A stretch of 64,000 bases of DNA, taken from the NCBI GenBank assembly GCA_032622095.1, contig CP136064.1, positions 195,823,948-195,887,947 of the forward strand, given 5' to 3'. The notes beneath the pieces are model-generated. The model was not told the origin of the DNA. It saw only the letters and a list, made by a program, of their open reading frames with translations, and searched no databases. The position numbers and the translations under genes were made by a program. Positions 1-11,740 of this stretch are shown here, one piece after another. The stretch comes from Siphonodentalium dalli. Its lineage: Eukaryota; Mollusca; Scaphopoda; Gadilida; Siphonodentaliidae. How positions within the stretch are numbered: the first letter of the stretch is position 1; each line of letters starts with the position of its first letter.

Positions 1-2394
1 GGTGGTATCATATATGTCTATTATCTGACAAATAAATATCGATTAAATTTCATATGACATGCAGGCGTTCAACATGTTATTCAGCGGTGTTGCATTCAAT
101 TATATTCCACATCTTGTAACTGAAATTCTGGAACCCTAAATACATCTTTAAATGTCTGTGAAATATTGTGAATCGCCGTGCTGTTTTCTCGCACCCACAT
201 TATGTTATTAGTTCATGTTCCGTATAACCATGTATGGTTGTTGGAATAAAAGTATCAAACAAACAAAAAATTCTATATTAACTTAACCGGTACAAAACAC
301 GCGTTGACGAGCAGTTCACTTAGGAAATGTTCACATAATATATAAGTTTGACAAACGACCACTGAACTTATAATCTGAACATATCCTATCAATGAATGTG
401 AATCATTCTGCTCTTGTAGTATCTAGTTTTCTGTCTGTCGTCTGCTTATATATCCTGAACTACCCTCCAAATTAAAAATAAATAATTCCAATATACGCTG
501 TTATAACTTGGTGGGATAAGTATATGTTATATCATGGTGAGAATCGAATACGAGAAATATCCACGATTCTTTGACGAGTGGTTATTTCGAGTAAACAATT
601 CTAACCCAGATATATACATTCTACTTATTATAGGGCACGTTCATACACTCTCAAATTTACCAGTCATTATTTGGTGGAATACGGTATATAAAACTACAGT
701 GTGCATGCCAGACACCGAATGCAAATATTTTTATAAAATGCATCTTTTACACGAGCAGTGAAAACTATATATGTAGTTCCAGTAGTAGATATGCTATCAA
801 CATTTGCCTATAAATTGCATGCAATTATCTCGCAAGAATCAATCATACAGGTATTTTAAGGCAATGTGTTAGCAGCACCGTTACACGTGGAACTACCAAA
901 AATGTTACTTCTCATGTCGTTATAGCTTCGGTGAATATGCATTTGATAGGCATGTTGCGGTTCATATTCTGGCACCGTAGGGTTTTCTATAAGAAAATGC
1001 CTGCAAACAATGCCGTGTAAACTTGCCGGTATGTGAACGTACCCTTATAGCACACAATAGGGAATTGATTATTTGCCGAATTTAGTCAGCAACTGCCCAA
1101 TTTCGTCTTGATTAAACACGAGTGAACAGTATATACTCATGCATTTTAAACCTGAGTATAGAGCCAGATATTGTTTCGGTGCCTATTATTATTCCACTGT
1201 ATGGGAAATTCAACCGCAACGTAACGTTCATGGGAAACTAAACAAAAAGAATAGACTGTGTGTGCATCAATTAGCACTAGTTTTCATGGTACTATGCAGT
1301 TATAACAGTATTTATGTTGTTCTTCACGCTAGGCTTAGCTAGTAGGACGCTGATAGAAATGCCAATGAAGGTGGTGGCATACACACAATTCAAGCCATAT
1401 CTTACTGCTAATAAAAACGAAAATTGAAATATCTTGTGCGTTGAATAAACACAAGTATCAACTTTTTCATCGCCCGAAACTGGGTGTTAAATTGTTGGTG
1501 CGAATAAAAATGAAACGCTTATCGCCACGTCTTGGCCGCCCTCTGTGGTAATGGTGTGAACAGAAATATTGTCTACAAGGTAGAGTGTAAACGACCCTCG
1601 GTGAAACCCTCAATGGCGGTTGGAAAATGGTGTGAGAAAATGTGTTGAGTTTCTATGACGATTGCCTGCTATCAACGCGATAATCGTCACTTCGTCCACA
1701 CTTCTTTGTGATGTTTCAACAGTTCGGTAAACAGTGTATATCTTGTGAATGGGTCGCATATATATCTCATCAATGGGTAGCACAGAACCTTAATGTTTGA
1801 CCGAGTTTCCATTTCTTTGGAATAACATTTCATACTCTGGGCATCGCATTATAGGCTAAATTGCTATAGTATATATTTGTATTAAACGACTCGCAATTTT
1901 GGGTACTCAGATCAACCTTGGTATTTTATCGCGTTTGTGACATTCCGGTGACCACAGTACTAGTAACACGATGCATAAATGCTTATATACGCACTATATA
2001 TATATATACGGCTCGGAAAAATACTCATTTAAGTCATAGCATTTATCGCTTCAAATGGAAAAGAGGATCTCGTTTTATTTTCAAAAAGTTGAAAAAAGCT
2101 GATAAATGTGTATGATTTCGGTAACCATTTCGTGGTATATATAACGGTTATATTGTATATAACAATCTTTTTCTATTCTCGTTGTAAATATGTTCTGTCT
2201 CAATACCCACACGCTTGTACAATATGCATGCGTTAATATAATAAAATAAATAAATAAATTTAATTTAATTGCAGTATAGTATTTCGTGTGTTTATATAAG
2301 GACATATTTTAATCTCCGTATTTATGTCAAACTTGCGGTCTGAAGATTACGAGTTGCTTCAAAAAAGATATATATATTTACGAATATTAATCAA
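1..2394. other. unassigned AT-rich noncoding sequence
   Basis: No open frame here looks like a protein: the longest are under 80 codons with no recognisable motif. The stretch holds short AT microsatellites. I see no RNA gene and no paired inverted repeats. Confidence 0.5.
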
Positions 2395-2590
2395 AATTGA
2401 CAATACACACACCGTCATTCTGATATATTAATCGAATCCAATGACTTTCGATGATGAAATAATTTGTTGTGTTTATTTATCGGCGATAGTTGCGTCCCGA
2501 ATCCAGATGTAAATATGTACAATTGAGCGTAGTTCGGATGTTTTCTATGGAGTGGTATGGTCGATTTCTTTGAAATTTTCGCGATGTTAG
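2395..2590 (+). repeat. interspersed repeat, copy 1 of the family also at the right edge
   Basis: This stretch aligns in the same orientation with about 63805-64000. Shared blocks include ACACACACCGTCATTC, TTATCG-CGATAG, GCGTCCCGAATC, GAGCGTAGTTC, and GGAGTGGTA-GGTCGATTT followed by TGAAATTTTCG. Identity looks like roughly 75-80 percent by eye. No coding potential is seen and the family is unknown to me. Confidence 0.7.
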
Positions 2591-3313
2591 TAGAATGCTA
2601 TATTTCACAGGTTGACATAACGCCTGGGTACTAACGTATCAGTTTCACGCAACATAACAAGTGCATAATATGTCTTAAGGTACTGGCAAGTTTTACAGGT
2701 CACTGGTCGTATTTAGGGCTGTAGTGTACCAATATGAGCGACAAACTATTTATAAAATGCACATACATCACCGTTTACTACACACACAATGAGATTGATG
2801 TAATTACATAAGTTATAATAACTGACATTTGTCGGAAATTAGCCTTCAAATATATTGCATTAATCAACAGTGCAATAACTATTGGCAGTTCACCGCCCTA
2901 TACAAAAATAAAACAATCGAATTCTTTTATTCCGGAATTTATCAATCGAGAGTCTGAAATATATATATATGGGTAGCCAGCTATGAAGAATTTCATGAAA
3001 GTTTGTCCACAAAGTTTACCAGCTGCGTGAGCGTACAATAAATTAGGTTCACGCTGTCTGTATATGATGTTCATGAATTATCTTTATATAGATGGCTATC
3101 TATAATTGAATTAAAATTTTGGAATGATAAATTTTAGAATTACAATATATATATATATATATTCGATTGCTCAATCCCTTATATTAGAGCGCTAATATAT
3201 GCCGCTATTTTATTGGGCGATCGCATCTTGCCATATATGTTAAGCCTAATTTCAGGCAAATGTCAGTTGTGTCTCGACTTAATGAAATACAAATATATCT
3301 CACTGCGCATGTC
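2591..3313. other. unassigned noncoding sequence with an (AT)n tract
   Basis: AT-rich sequence with a short TA microsatellite near 3146-3162. Nothing else is supported. Confidence 0.45.
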
Positions 3314-3347
3314 GTATACTGTTGTATACTGTTGTATACTGTTGTAT
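3314..3347 (+). repeat. 10-bp tandem repeat, three copies
   Basis: The unit GTATACTGTT is repeated three times without change, then continues as GTATATA. It is a simple local minisatellite. Confidence 0.85.
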
Positions 3348-3540
3348 ATATGGGCCCGTGGTTTGTATAATAGTTTGTAGATCATATCTTATCACACTGC
3401 GACGTATTGCATTTACAATTGCCAGGCGAATTCGTCAACGTGTGGACGTATACCCTTTTGAATTTGACAGGCGAGTAATACTTTCAATAATCGTCTCTGA
3501 TTAAGGGAGCCAATGCGTTCGATTCCCATAAGCGACCGTT

Positions 3541-3850
3541 ATAAAGAGCGTGATCTACAGTATATATGATCTGTGTTCAGATTGTCTTCAGCATGGAACA
3601 ATAAAGAGCGTTCATTATTAGTATAATATATATTTATGATAATAAAGTAAAAATAATAAGCGTTTGCCTCACTGTGCGAAAAGCTGGAAAACATCTGGGA
3701 AATTGATGTGACTTTTTGAGTTATTTGGTAGCAGAGTATATATAAAGCCAGTGGATTGATCCGTGTCTCGAGTTATCTTATTCCTACTTCCACATTTCGC
3801 AATTTGGAAGTTTAATGGGCGATGTACGTACCGCACCCTTGTACATGCGT
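3541..3850 (+). repeat. ATAAAGAGCG doublet element, copy 1 (60 bp spacing)
   Basis: ATAAAGAGCG occurs at 3541-3550 and again at 3601-3610. Downstream lie AAAGCTGGAAAACATCTGG, GACTTTTTGAG and AGAGTATATATAAAG. The same order of blocks follows the doublets at 25.55 and 52.97 kb. The sequence just upstream (ATCGTCTCTGATTAAG and ATTCCCA) resembles that around the 28.01 kb copy, so this is an interspersed family rather than chance matches. Confidence 0.65.
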
Positions 3851-4803
3851 CCGTCCTGAGAAAAGATACTGTCAGAGAAATGTTAAAGTATTTTAACAAA
3901 GGGCTACTTCTGGTCCTATAAGATAAAACAGTTTTCCTGCCAAAGAGATTATATTAGAAATTTGAACTCAGCTGTAAATATAGTAAGGAGAATTAATCCA
4001 AAAGGCTTTTAAACTGTCTGTATATAGGCTGAACTTATGCCATGGGTTTATCAATGGGATGAACATTTCTAGGCCTGTACATGGAAATGAAGTCATGTTC
4101 TAACTATTTGATCAACTGCATAGTGAGCTCTACTTTAGACGTGTGTGAATTCCCACCACCAACAATGAACGACATATATGCCCCCACCGAACAACCCTGA
4201 TATCTGCCTATTACAAGTTCAAGTGAATCACGTGCCAGCGTATCATACGATTCTGACAAAATATGACTTTTCCACCAACTAATAGTTTGTGTGAGATAGG
4301 ATGTATAAGGTTGCAGTATGTCTTGACTAATGCTCGATCAAGATCCGCTTCCGGTCATATATAGCCTAAGTGAATATAGCACAGACGACCTCGAGTAGGG
4401 GCGGTAGCAGGCTTCACGCTGCCAAAAGCCAAATTGGCCAATTCGTTTCGAAAATAGCCCAAAAAATTCATTTGGCCAAAGTTTCTTTTACCCCAAAAAT
4501 AGGAAATCTAATTCAAAAACCCAATTGGTTTTATAACAGGGGCGACATGAGAATCAAAATTGATTGGTATTATTATCTGCTAAATGATTATATATATATA
4601 GGTGATACAGTTCATGGCAGTGCATTATCAAACAATGGGCCACCAAATGCAATAAAACAGCAATTATGATTAACACTAATGAATCAGGTATTGGTATTCA
4701 TTCATTCAGGGTATTCATTCATTCAGATACATCGGTATTCAGCTCGACAACCAGAGAGGACGGACGCATTATAACCTTTCTCACTCATGACTTCAGCTGG
4801 ATA
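3851..4803. other. unassigned sequence upstream of the 4.8 kb gene
   Basis: No recognisable gene or repeat is seen. A 99-codon frame at 4370-4669 touches the next frame but has no plausible protein features. Near 4700 the sequence contains repeated ATTCATTC, which would be translated if the downstream frame began at its first ATG (4666). Confidence 0.4.
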
Positions 4804-5598
4804 ATGGATTCATCTATAATCCCCGCTGAAGTCAAGCTTGTGCTGAGCTCACTCAAATTGGACCACTGCCTGACATGGAATCTACACCGGTCAGGCAGCC
4901 AGGTTGATCTGCTTTTGACGTACCGGGTTAAACCGACACGGTCCTCATCAGGACCCTCTGCCGGCCGTACCCCGGCAGCTGGAGACCGCCAGCTACCTGT
5001 GGACGAAGGAGCAAAGAAAAGGATGCGGAAAAGCAAGAAGACCCCCTCCCGCAAAAGAAGAGATGCAGACAGGATGGCCAAGTGGAAACAGGGGAGAGCT
5101 GAGAGACGCCCAGCTCCCCCCACTCGGCCTCAACCCGACGATACCACCACCAGAAGCATAGACGCCGAGGTCAACCCGGATGTCTCTGCTATCGTCACCA
5201 AGGTCAACGGAGACAGGAACGCGGATACCATACCCGACGCTCCTGCCGCTGACTTTGAGGTAGAGATGGACACATTTACACCTGCGACACCGGAGTACCA
5301 ACACATACCGGTGTCCCCCATCTCCACCACCAGAAACAACAACAACAGCAACATCAGCAGCAAATCCACCATTTCCATCAGGTCGGATGCTGAATACAGT
5401 GACATGTTAGGCAAGCTCGTAAAAGAAACCGACTACGATGAAATATCGAGAATCGCCACAGCATGTAATGCTTACACCAGCAGCCTAGAGCAAAAAAACA
5501 GCAACAACAAAGCTCTCGACGACGCATCACGAACAAATGCAACAACAACAACCGATAGGAAAAATAAAGAAACCAAAAAAAATAAAATCAAGGTCTAG
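4804..5598 (+). CDS. basic low-complexity protein, possibly transposon-associated
   Basis: This is an open frame of 264 codons and the most protein-like stretch in the window. I chose the ATG at 4804 (context ATAATGG) because residues 1-45 from it form a compact unit with the segment CLTWNLHRSGSQV at 22-34. The frame stays open upstream to an ATG at 4666, but that part translates an ATTCATTC repeat, and a splice acceptor (CTTCAG) lies just before 4804. Residues 71-95 are strongly basic (KKRMRKSKKTPSRKRRD, then MAKWK). Next comes a Pro/Thr-rich acidic stretch, an Asn run near the middle, and a Lys/Asn-rich tail. There are no membrane segments or catalytic motifs. The region is clearly richer in G+C than its flanks. 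A short domain followed by a basic RRD-type patch resembles accessory proteins often seen beside retroelements in marine invertebrates. That is inference from memory of the style, not a family assignment. It could also be a last exon of an unknown gene. Confidence 0.55.
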   Translation: MDSSIIPAEVKLVLSSLKLDHCLTWNLHRSGSQVDLLLTYRVKPTRSSSGPSAGRTPAAGDRQLPVDEGAKKRMRKSKKTPSRKRRDADRMAKWKQGRAERRPAPPTRPQPDDTTTRSIDAEVNPDVSAIVTKVNGDRNADTIPDAPAADFEVEMDTFTPATPEYQHIPVSPISTTRNNNNSNISSKSTISIRSDAEYSDMLGKLVKETDYDEISRIATACNAYTSSLEQKNSNNKALDDASRTNATTTTDRKNKETKKNKIKV

Positions 5599-6776
5599 AT
5601 CACTTCCTGCTGCGGGGGCATGAAAGTCAACAACGCTCTTCAGCGACAACACAGCATCCAACAAGCGGGTTGTAGGGGAGGGCATACTGCCCTACCAAAT
5701 CTTCCCGGGAATCATCCCAAACTCCAAATCACACTAATGAATCCGATGTCTGTTATATCAGGCTGAATGGTATAGATGGTGAGTATACTGGTACAATGGT
5801 GAGATTAAAGAAGTAGATACACGCTATTTGAAGGTATGGACATAATTACATAGAATGTTAGATTTTAAATAAAATAAAAATATTCATTAATTGTGAGACC
5901 AGAAAATTAGGATTACATTTGGCCAAAATATTTTTCGGCCCAGCATGAACACTGGGTGCTAGCCCCGATAACCACAAAAAGAACAGTTGAATCGTTAACG
6001 ACTGCGATGTATTAAGGGAAATCTCTAGACTAACTAAGAATACTGCAGAAATATGTAAATCACCAAAAAGCAAGTAAAAAACTAAACTTTCATAATTACA
6101 ATCTTTCTTCGACTCCATCGTTTTGCCGATATAATTCTATCATATATGTCTGTGACAAACTCGATCGATGATGGAAAAGCGGAGAGTAGGCTTCCTCCGC
6201 TCACATTAGCAGAGTCAACGATTCATCACTCATGCTGCCTATCAACACTACATATGGCGCATCAGACGCCGAAATCCGCTCAAGACGTTTTCGTGGCTTG
6301 ATGAATTCTGTTTGGCGCGCGAGCGAAAATAACTTTGGCAGAAATTATCAATTAATTTTTCAAAAGAGATTTACCACCGCAAATGCACAAATAACCACAG
6401 GTGCGAGGGACAATATAATTACGACAGAACGAGTAGATAAACAGAACCGCGCGGAGAAATGATCGCTTTCATTCTCTTTAGAATGAAGTCTTCTGAATTC
6501 CACGGCCGACTTTAAACAGCAATACACACCCATGGCATTGTAGAATTGAAATCTTCGTATATACCACGAGCTACCATTCCAGTGAGTTGGATTTTGTTCT
6601 GAGAAGAGGTCGGTTGTATATAAACAAGAGATTGACTGTCGTCCGGTGCATACCCCCGTGTGGCATACCGCCTGTAGTGTGGGCATATATATATATACAA
6701 CCTATATATGACTGATATACTCAGACACATGGACCCAAAATCAGCATTTTCATATAAACAACGATGAATAACTATA
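5599..6776. other. unassigned sequence between the coding frame and the first Helitron
   Basis: No gene or paired repeat is recognised. Short open frames on both strands lack motifs. The stretch from 6733 (CCCAAAATCAGCATTTTC and ATAAACAACGATGAATAACT) resembles the about 181 bp tandem unit that follows the Helitron at 9.54-10.08 kb, so the Helitron may have inserted into that repeat. Confidence 0.4.
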
Positions 6777-9534
6777 TCTATATCTATATTTGCGAATGTC
6801 TGTCTGTCTGTCTGTCTGTGTTCTATAGAAATTCACAGGGGACCATCTAGATGATGCCAAGGGGTCTACTAGGAGTAGCTTTTTACGAGAAAGATAATGG
6901 TCGGGGTTAGAATTTTCTAAAGTGACGCCGTTGTTGTCAGGGACAGAAAAGGGGGAGGGCAGAACAAAATTTGTCGCCGATTGCCACCAAACTTATATAT
7001 AATCATCCCCATAATATGAGGAATCTAATGGCGTGGTTTAAATATGGCAAAAGTCGCGCCGTTCGCGTCAGGGGCGCCCGGAAGGGGGGGGAGATTTGTT
7101 TTTCTGTCGCCGATTGCCACGAAACTTACATATACATGTAATCATCCCCATGATATGAAGAATCCAACGGCGTGGTTTAAATATGTCAAAAGTGGCGTCG
7201 TTTGAGTCAGGGATGAACGGAAGGGGAGAGGGGCACCAAAATTGAAAAAACTAATTTTAGCGCCGATTTCCACCAAATTGATATATATTCTTCTTCATGA
7301 TACAAGGAATCTAATTGTGCGATTTAACAACGCCAAATTGTTGTTTTTGGATGAGAGATTGGGAGGGGGTGGGCACTAACTTTGATAATAAGTCGCCGAT
7401 TGCCACCACACTTATACAAAATCATCCCCATGGTATGAGGAGTCTAATGGTGTGGCTTTTATCTGCCAAATGTGGCCTCATTCGAGTCAGGGTTGCATTG
7501 AAAGGGACAGGGGCACCAAAATTGATGCACAATTTTTTTAGCGCCAATTTCCACCAAATTGATACACTTTCTTATCCATGATACGAGGAATCTAATCGTG
7601 ATTTAAAGACGCCACAGTGGTGCTGTTTGGGTGAGAGATGGAGAGGGGAGGGATTGCACCAAATTTGATAAACAATCATCTCCATGATATCAGGAGTGTA
7701 ATCGTGTGGTTTAAGGATGTCACAAGTGGGCCATTCGAGTCAGTGGTGTATAGAGATGAGAGGGACACAAACAATTATATCTATATGTTTAGTGTCGATT
7801 TCCACCAGATTGATACATATTCTTCTCCGTGATACGAGGAATTTTATCGTGTGGTTTAGATACACCAAATTGGTCCCTATGGGTGAGAGATATGGGGACC
7901 TTAAATTTGATACGAATTTGTATACTCGCCAATTTTCACCAATTTCATATATATGCATCTCCAATCTCTAATGAGTCTTAGTGTGTGCAGCTTGAGTCCG
8001 AAATAGGGACTATTAGTACCAATTACCATCAAATTCAGACACGTTCTTCTCAAATGATACAAGAAATAAAATCGTGCTGTCTGTCTGTCTTTTTGTCTGT
8101 CTGTGTGCGTTCTACATATAACTTCACGCGGTACAATCGAGATGGCACCAAGGCGTTCTAAGATGGGTAACTTTTTACAAGGAAGATAATGGTGCCGGTT
8201 AAACTTTTCTAAAATGACGCTGTTGGTGGGAGGGAAAATTTAAAAAATATGGTGAAATAGTTTTGTCGCTGATTTCCACCAAACGAATACATAATCACCT
8301 TCGCAATATGGCGTTGTTCGAGTCAGCGTTGCATCAACAATTGATTTAATAAACCAAATTCCACCAAATTCATACACGTTTTTCTCTAATGATATACCAT
8401 GAATTAAATCACATTTGGTGTCGTTTGCGTCACGGATGGCGAGCGGATATGCACTATCATTGATAAGATTGCTATTCGCCGATATCCACATATAAGTTAT
8501 ATACAGTCACCAGGTCATCTCCATATCATTTTAAGTAGTTGGGCGTTCACATTTCACAATCCCGACATATGGTGACCCACATAAGTCACTTGAACAATTA
8601 TATCTTCTTAACAGTCATATTTATATGGGAATGACAATCAAGTCATTCACACAATGAGCTAGCAAAAAGAGATAACTAGAAGAAGCATTAAACGTATATT
8701 TATCATTCTATTGAAGAGATACATATATTCGTGCAAACTGGGAGACCTAGAACCGTCAGAGGATTGTATATATATAATAAAAAAAATTTAGTCTGTTCCA
8801 TTCAATACAGTTTCCACAAAAAGTTACAATTTGTCAAGAGATATGGAAGGCCTGTTCAAAAATAGTGGTCACAGTGTGCAGTCAAATATAGTTTCTTCTG
8901 ATATACAAGAAAATGCAGTTAGTAGCACAAGACTTTTCAGGATCCTACCAATACTGACATCTGACAAGGGTGTTAGAACAGACTCATCGACTGACATAAA
9001 CTCAAAATATCGCTCTGTGCCTGACACATGTAGCTGATATATGTGCGCAGCAACATTTCGTTTAAACTAAGAATATTTAGCCAATATATAGCACCATGAA
9101 CAGAGGAGCACCTGGAAATTTCTTTGAAACATCTGTATCTTCATGGAGATATGATAGCCAGTTGTCCTCGAGATCTTAGTCCAACCCACTAGATTGATTG
9201 ATACATCTCAATATGTAAAACCCAATTATCATCTTTTATCGAACTAATGTGTTTATGATGTTCATGTATCATATTATAACGTCTAATGTATACGCAGTTG
9301 TAAATAAATAAATACTTCATTATTGGTGGAACGGATTAATCGCGATAAACAGAATGATAATTGACAAAGTGAGCCACTACTTATATTCCATGACTGTAAT
9401 AATCATGTTTTGTGATGCTATTTGAATATACAATTTATCAGAAAACGTATAACACTTTAAGCAAGAGCATTCTCTATTCCCAACAAATATCCACAGCATA
9501 CATTAACCTGTGCAACGCCGGGTAACCCTGCTAG
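6777..9534 (+). mobile_element. non-autonomous Helitron, copy 1
   Basis: The element opens with TCTATATCTATATTTGCG and a (CTGT)n run. It ends with a small GC-rich hairpin (GCCGGGTAACCCTGC) followed directly by CTAG. The base before is A (6776) and the base after is T (9535). A|TC...CTRR|T with a terminal hairpin is the established Helitron signature. A second copy at 18109-22761 shares both ends and most of the interior. The interior is a diverged tandem array of blocks such as CCACCAAATTGATACA and GAGTCAGGG. A second internal head occurs near 8080 (CTGT run then GTTCTACATATAACTT). No Rep/helicase coding is seen, so it must depend on an autonomous relative. Confidence 0.75.
8755..9045 (+). 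other. segment present only in Helitron copy 1
   Basis: When the two Helitron copies are aligned, the sequence between about 8755 and 9045 has no counterpart in copy 2, which passes directly through this point near 20510-20535. It includes a 68-codon open frame (8831-9037) of no recognised family. It could be a captured fragment, or sequence lost from copy 2. Confidence 0.45.
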
Positions 9535-10095
9535 TATATATATATAGAACGAAAAACCTAAACAAAACGATTGCACGCGGCATTGAATGTCATCATAGTG
9601 GTGAACATTCATACCAAATTTAATTGAGATCCTAGCATTACTGTTCAAGTTATGGCCTGAACAATCATCGGACGGACCAAAAATCCAACATTTCCAGATA
9701 AACAAAGAAGAATAACTCTAGAATGGAAAACCAGAACAAAACGACTGAACAACCCTCTGTTGAATGTCCTTATATATAGTAGTGAACATCCGTACAAAAT
9801 TGCATTGAGATCCGAAGAGGACTGTTCAAGTTATGACATGAACAAACATCGGACTGACCAAAAAGCCAACATTTCCACATAAACAAAGATGAATAACTCT
9901 AGAATGGAAAATCCATCCGAACAAAACGATGGAAACCTCTATTGAATGTCCTCATATATATTAGTGAACATCCATAACAAATATCATTGAGATCCGAGCA
10001 TAACTGTTAACTGTTGAAGTTATGACATGAACAAACATCAGGCGACGTATTGGCGTACGGACGGACGTGTGCACGCACGGGCGGAATAAAAAAAG
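9535..10095 (+). repeat. about 181-bp tandem repeat ending in a GGACG run
   Basis: About three units. TTTCCAGATAAACAAAG at 9691 and TTTCCACATAAACAAAG at 9872 give a period of 181 bp. Each unit carries GAATAACTCTAGAATGG, a GTGAACATYC block and TTCAAGTTATGRC. The array closes with GTACGGACGGACGTG, like the other GGAC-tailed repeats in this window. Confidence 0.75.
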
Positions 10096-10420
10096 GGGGT
10101 ATAAAAAGTGTTATACGGGTTGTGGTCGTTTCATGCAGCTATATAGGCCATACCATGCACGACGTTGTCAGTTTATTCTTCCAACATTAGAATTTGTGTG
10201 TGCATCCGATTAGGGACCAGATAGCCCGCCCCGTTGCCCGCCACCATGCAGTACACGTCCGTTGAAAGTGGTGCCGGGTGGTTTGTTTTATTTGGGGTTT
10301 AATAGGCCATGTCACGACGTTGTCAGTGTTTACGGGGGAGAAAATACCGCATATATATATAGATGGTTATTTTCACCGGGAATACCCCCAAGCAAACGTA
10401 CGTAGAAATAACGGACTTTA
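10096..10420. other. unassigned sequence
   Basis: No gene is seen. CATGYCACGACGTTGTCAGT occurs in two imperfect copies (near 10155 and 10310), suggesting a short local duplication. Confidence 0.35.
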
Positions 10421-10585
10421 CGGAAAGCAACTAACAAACTTGACCCCCCCCCCCCCCACACACACACACCTTGTTCGTCGATCACGAATCGGCTCTTATC
10501 GGGATTTGAACCAGCTTCCCCATAGATGAACAGTGTGTTGGCTTAATGCGCCATGCATTTTACCAACTGATCAACCGGGAAAGAG
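10421..10585 (-). mobile_element. tRNA-derived SINE, family S1 copy 1
   Basis: Read on the minus strand, an A-box-like TGATCAGTTGGTA (10573-10561) is followed after about 50 bases by a B-box GGTTCAAATCCC (10512-10501). A tail with a CA/C-run expansion then ends AAGTTTGTTAGTTGCTTTCC (10440-10421). The same head and tail recur at 47.33-47.48 kb. Paired pol III boxes plus a shared tail fit a SINE. The A-to-B distance is longer than in most tRNAs. Confidence 0.6.
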
Positions 10586-11307
10586 CATCTTTAAGTATAT
10601 TACAAATATACATTGAACGCCGAAACACACATTCACAAAGATTGAAGTCCATTAAAATTTTAAAAATTAAATCCAAACCAGGATCTACATATATCCGTTT
10701 CTGTTATCGTTTTAACATACTACAATATAGTTATCAAACTATGCTTATGTTTACCAAACGCTTACAATTATATCGGTGGGTATATAGGACTGGCTAGTCT
10801 CAATGTATGCCGAGAATAGTTATGGCATAATGGGCGATGACACCCCGGCTTTTGTTTACCATTAATTAGGATCTGAACGGTAATCAGATCAGGTTATCGT
10901 ACCTAATGATCTCACGCACTATACATCAGTGCCGTAAGAAACCCTCTTCATCCATAACAAGGGACGTCACTCATGCGATTATGGCAATTAAAGAACATAA
11001 TTAAGAATGATGATGTTGCTTTAATTGTCAGAGGTCTGCCATGGATCGCCATGATACGAAGCAGGCAAACAAACATTTCCAACGATTGCCCAGTAGCTCT
11101 ATCCCAGACGAAGGGATATTAGAAATGCCCCGTCCGCCTGTTGGGACCAGTAAATAGTAACACTCTCGTAAAACTGTTTAGCAACACAAAGCTACTTGTA
11201 TTGGCAAGAATTTCGGAGGAAGTGGGTTCTAACCCATGTTCAGACTGATACGCTTCCCAACTCTCGGTGAAAGGGCTTTCTATTTAAGGATGCCCCCATA
11301 GCCGAGG
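10586..11307. other. unassigned sequence
   Basis: No gene is recognised. The block near 11265-11300 (GGTGAAAGGGCTTTC then AAGGATGCCCCCAT) has a diverged relative near 12173-12205, so part of this is repeat. Confidence 0.35.
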
Positions 11308-11525
11308 TACAGTAATGCCCTATAAGTAATCGACTCTTTAACTACAGCAGAATTATGGGTAACTTTTCAGGATTTAGTCGGAAATATGGCTTGTTGCCAT
11401 TCATCGGAAAGCTCTCCCGAGAGCTTTCCGATGAATGGCAACAAACCATATTTCCGACTAAATCCTGAAAAGTTACCCATAATTCTGCTGTAGTTAAAGA
11501 GTCGATTACTTAGGGCATTACTGTA
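11308..11525. repeat. 218-bp near-perfect palindrome
   Basis: The left arm begins TACAGTAATGCCCTATAAG and the right arm ends with its complement. The arms meet at CTCTC|CC|GAGAG (centre 11417-11418). Over about 108 bp per arm I see one 2-bp indel near the outer end and one C/T difference in the ATATGGCTTGTTG segment. It would fold into a very long hairpin. No target duplication is evident. It could be a foldback MITE or an inverted-duplication artefact, though the small differences argue against a pure artefact. Confidence 0.85.
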
Positions 11526-11740
11526 GTTGGTTCGTGGATAAGATCACCCCCGTCTGGGCTAGACGAGGTTGGCGCGTGTTCGAACCCCGGCATGGGCGAA
11601 AATCGGGACCGGTTTTCAAGCTTGACCTGGTTTGAGGGACATCTCAATGTGACGTTTCCATCGATACATGGCAATTTCGATAATAAATGAGGACATGATG
11701 TTCGCGCTAACTGAGTTAAGCACATATACGAAGCAATGAA
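11526..11740 (+). mobile_element. tRNA-derived SINE head with unique tail, family S2
   Basis: An A-box-like TGGTTCGTGGATAAGATCA (11528-11546) is followed by a perfect anticodon-type stem (CGTCT with AGACG) and a B-box GTGTTCGAACCCC (11577-11589). This is a recognisable tRNA fold without matching acceptor ends. The tail (GGGACCGGTTTTCAAGCTTG onward) is not tRNA. It begins exactly at the end of the 218 bp palindrome. Confidence 0.5.

Noticed and set aside
4370-4669. 99-codon frame overlapping the next frame by ATGA
   Set aside because: It looks like a bacterial-style overlap, but the organism is eukaryotic, the frame includes an AT microsatellite and no motif is seen.
4785-5414. Minus-strand frames opposite the 4.8 kb gene
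   Set aside because: They are shadows of the GC-rich plus-strand coding region. The plus-strand product has coherent composition and these do not.
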